Below, in pieces: positions 62,041-64,000 of a stretch of DNA of 64,000 bases. The notes under the pieces were generated by a model. The model saw only the letters and a program-made list of their open reading frames with translations. It was not told where the DNA came from and did not search any database. Position 1 is the stretch's first letter, and each line of letters begins with the position of its first letter. The position numbers and the translations under genes were made by a program. The stretch spans positions 62,001 through 126,000 of the forward strand of contig NZ_JAIUHG010000006.1 of the NCBI RefSeq assembly GCF_020164955.1, given 5' to 3'. This DNA comes from Mesorhizobium sp. CA8. GTDB lineage: Bacteria; Pseudomonadota; Alphaproteobacteria; Rhizobiales; Rhizobiaceae.

Positions 62041-62433
62041 TCAAACGACCGCCATCGCGTCGACCTCGATCAGGTAGCCTGGGGACATCATCGCCACGCC
62101 GACAATCACATTCGCTGGTTTGTGATCTCCAAACAGCGAAATCTGCGCGTCTTCGATGATCGGAACGTGCTCATCGCGGTTGTAGTCGACAACGTAGACA
62201 GTGATTTTGCAGACTTGGTCGGGTCGCGCGCCTGCCGCGCTGAGCGCTCGGCCGAGATTGCCGAACGCCAGGCGCGCTTGCGCCGCAAAATCGCCATGCC
62301 CGACGAGCTTGCCGTGTATGTCCTCGGGCTGCTGACCCGAGATGAACACCAGCTTGGATCCCGTCGCGACGACAACCTGCGTGTACATCTCCGGAACTGG
62401 CAGATCGTTCGGGTTGATGAGTTCGAGCGACAT
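62041..62433 (-). CDS. RidA/YjgF-family protein
   Basis: A 130-residue RidA family member. Segment KLVFISGQQPEDIHGKLVG and the C-terminal VGVAMMSPGYLIEVDAMAVV are typical. The reactive-imine deaminase Arg of RidA (in the GxxRP position near residue 105) is not clear: ANVIVGVA stands where the family usually has RPTRxxV, so activity on enamines is uncertain. It converges with DUF3303. Confidence 0.85.
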   Translation of the reverse strand: MSLELINPNDLPVPEMYTQVVVATGSKLVFISGQQPEDIHGKLVGHGDFAAQARLAFGNLGRALSAAGARPDQVCKITVYVVDYNRDEHVPIIEDAQISLFGDHKPANVIVGVAMMSPGYLIEVDAMAVV

Positions 62434-62497
62434 TGAAGAATCTCCTACTTCGTTCGGCTGAAAAGCGGGGCGGGCGGCGACGGAAATGAGTGCTCCG

Positions 62498-63445
62498 TCA
62501 CCGTAATTTCCTAAACGAGTTCTCGGATGACTGGGTGCCGAGCGCTGGCGAGTTGACGGCGCGAACGCATTCCCCGATCAGCCATTTCCGGAACGCGGCC
62601 ACGACATCGCGCCTTGCGCTGCGTTCGGGGATCGTTAGGCAATAGGGCTGGCGCAGTTCCAGGGGTTGCGCGGCGGCCCGCACCAGTCTGCCATCCTCCA
62701 GCGCCTGGGCGCAATAGATGCCCTGCGCCAGCGCCACGCCCAGCCCTGAAAGGGCGAGATCGAGCGCTGCTCGCGACGAGTTCGCGGACAGACCGCGTTG
62801 TGCCGCGCGGCCCGGCTCGCTTCCCGCCGCCTCGAACCAGTTGCGCCAGGACGGAAAGGACGCGCCGGTCGGTCCCCAGTCGGTGTGGATGAGCGGCAGG
62901 CCGGCAAGCCCGTCGGATCCGGTCGCCCCGGCCAGCGTCGGCGCGCAGACGGGATATACGGCGTCCTTGACGATCTCTTCCGTCGGATGCTCGCGGTAGT
63001 GAGGGCCGTAGGAGAGGCGGATGTCGATCAATTCATGATCGAACGGCACCGGATCGTCGTCGCCTCTGAGCGATATGTCGGCGGCGCCATGCCCGGCGAC
63101 AAAGCCGGCGAGCCGCTCCGAAAGCCAGCCCATCGCCATGGAAGGCGGCACCGAAACGACAAGCCTCGGCCTGAACGCATCGCCGCCGACATCGCGCGCG
63201 ACGCTGCCGATTTCCCGGAAGGCCATGCTGAGCCTCGGCAGCATCTCCACCCCGGCCTCGGTCAGCACGGCGCGCCGGTTGACCCGGTGGAACAGCTTGC
63301 GCCCCATCTGCTCCTCGACGGTGCGGATAAGCTGGCTGACGGCCGCGGCCGAAATAGACAGTTCCTCCGCCGCGGCGGCAAAGCTCCCCCTCCGAGCCGC
63401 CGCTTCGAAGGCCTGAAGTCCGCGCAAGGAGGGAAGGGCGACCAT
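62498..63445 (-). CDS. LysR-family regulator (GcvA type)
   Basis: A 315-residue regulator. The N-terminal helix-turn-helix (LRGLQAFEAAARRGSFAAAAEELSISAAAVSQLIRTVEE in parts) and the GcvA-like effector domain (PSMAMGWLSERLAGF) are clear. It is divergent from a desaturase gene, with a palindrome between, so it likely regulates that gene. The ligand is unknown. Confidence 0.92.
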   Translation of the reverse strand: MVALPSLRGLQAFEAAARRGSFAAAAEELSISAAAVSQLIRTVEEQMGRKLFHRVNRRAVLTEAGVEMLPRLSMAFREIGSVARDVGGDAFRPRLVVSVPPSMAMGWLSERLAGFVAGHGAADISLRGDDDPVPFDHELIDIRLSYGPHYREHPTEEIVKDAVYPVCAPTLAGATGSDGLAGLPLIHTDWGPTGASFPSWRNWFEAAGSEPGRAAQRGLSANSSRAALDLALSGLGVALAQGIYCAQALEDGRLVRAAAQPLELRQPYCLTIPERSARRDVVAAFRKWLIGECVRAVNSPALGTQSSENSFRKLR

Positions 63446-63456
63446 GGCAATCCAAA

Positions 63457-63475
63457 AGATAAGGTGATCTTATCT
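63457..63475. promoter_or_regulatory. Candidate LysR-type operator
   Basis: AGATAAG-GTGAT-CTTATCT, 7-bp arms with a 5-base centre, containing the ATA-N11-TAT form of LysR boxes. It lies 12 bases from the LysR start and 55 from the desaturase start, in the intergenic region of the divergent pair. Confidence 0.7.
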
Positions 63476-63529
63476 ATTTTGCAGAAATCCTCGTTTTTCG
63501 AAAGATTTCTTTCTGTGTATCGTGATCTG

Positions 63530-64000
63530 ATGAACGAAATCGACCATGACGCAGCCGTCGACCATCGCTCCGTGATAGCCTCGCTGACGAATGAGGAGCG
63601 CAGTCGGCTGACCGGCAAATCGGATCGGCCGCGCCTTGTCCAGTTCGCGGTCCATCTCGGCGCGATCGTCCTCCTTGGCGCGCTGATCGCGGCCAAGGTG
63701 CCGTTCTGGCCGGCCCTCATGCTGCCGCAGGGCATCCTGATCGTCTTCCTGTTCACGCTGCTACATGAAACGGTGCACAGGACAGCGTTCGAAACGCAGT
63801 GGTTGAACGATACCGTCGCGCGCTTCTGCAGCCTGGCGATCGCGCTGCCGGCCGACTGGTTCCGCTATTTCCATTTCGCCCATCACCGCTTCACCCAGGA
63901 TCCCGAAAACGATCCGGAGCTGGCTTTCCCGAAGCCCGAGACGGTGCGGCAATATATCGTCCACGTCTCCGGCCTGCCGGTGTGGTGGGGGCATTTCAAG
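63530..64000 (+). CDS. Fatty acid desaturase family protein, cut by window end
   Basis: The frame opens at the ATG at 63530 and runs to the last base (157 codons), so the protein is incomplete. His-box 1 HETVHR and box 2 HFAHHR are present with two flanking hydrophobic helices (FAVHLGAIVLLGALIAAKV; GILIVFLFTLLH). Such membrane di-iron enzymes desaturate or hydroxylate lipids; the substrate cannot be told. The preceding region is shared with the divergent LysR gene. Confidence 0.88.
   Translation, partial: MNEIDHDAAVDHRSVIASLTNEERSRLTGKSDRPRLVQFAVHLGAIVLLGALIAAKVPFWPALMLPQGILIVFLFTLLHETVHRTAFETQWLNDTVARFCSLAIALPADWFRYFHFAHHRFTQDPENDPELAFPKPETVRQYIVHVSGLPVWWGHFK

Overview
The window looks like chromosome from a Mesorhizobium-type member of the Rhizobiales. 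The evidence is high GC, alphaproteobacterial porins, a leucine-degradation cluster, the order rpoZ - relA/spoT - pyrE - acpS - lepB - rnc - era - recO, and rhizobial palindromic intergenic repeats. Everything is read from sequence and family knowledge; no database search was run.

Layout. 1-2.45 kb: a partial gene, AMP nucleosidase and two tiny membrane-protein genes. About 2.6-16.3 kb: a mobile island with a large serine recombinase at its right end. It is inserted just after the 3' end of a DUF2147 gene, and the terminator that probably served that gene now lies beyond the island's left edge. The left arm holds a three-gene membrane peptide / HEPN-like / membrane protein operon, an SRAP-family protein, and a compact CBASS-like pair (CD-NTase with AGS-C sensor domain plus SLATT membrane effector). 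The middle holds small phage-type genes, a GYF-TM2 membrane protein and a zinc-ribbon membrane protein. The right arm is a leftward operon with a ParB-like protein, a T7 gp14-like internal virion protein and a scaffold-like acidic protein. No capsid, portal or terminase gene is visible, so the island resembles a podovirus satellite or remnant carrying defence cargo.

16.3-27 kb: a Sel1-like protein, a branched-chain amino acid binding protein, and the leftward operon ivd - mccB - macrodomain - small secreted protein - mccA under a TetR regulator; then acylphosphatase and an aminotransferase. 27-35 kb: a frameshifted TPR-sulfotransferase, two facing-away porin genes that share a 373-bp identical inverted repeat around tRNA-Ser(GCU), a GIY-YIG gene and an N-terminally broken tyrosine recombinase.

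35-53 kb: the housekeeping core (Slt, DapA, SmpB, GH25, DMT exporter with Lrp regulator, UDG, NYN, RpoZ, RSH, PyrE, AcpS, LepB, Rnc, Era, RecO). 53-64 kb: Nudix, a DUF2339 membrane protein, VapBC, an ECF sigma/anti-sigma pair, a GNAT-C39 fusion next to a RimK-like ligase, DUF3303, RidA, a LysR regulator and a desaturase cut by the window end.

Most worth following: the island as a satellite-like element, its HEPN-like three-gene operon and CBASS pair, and the GNAT-C39/RimK couple.
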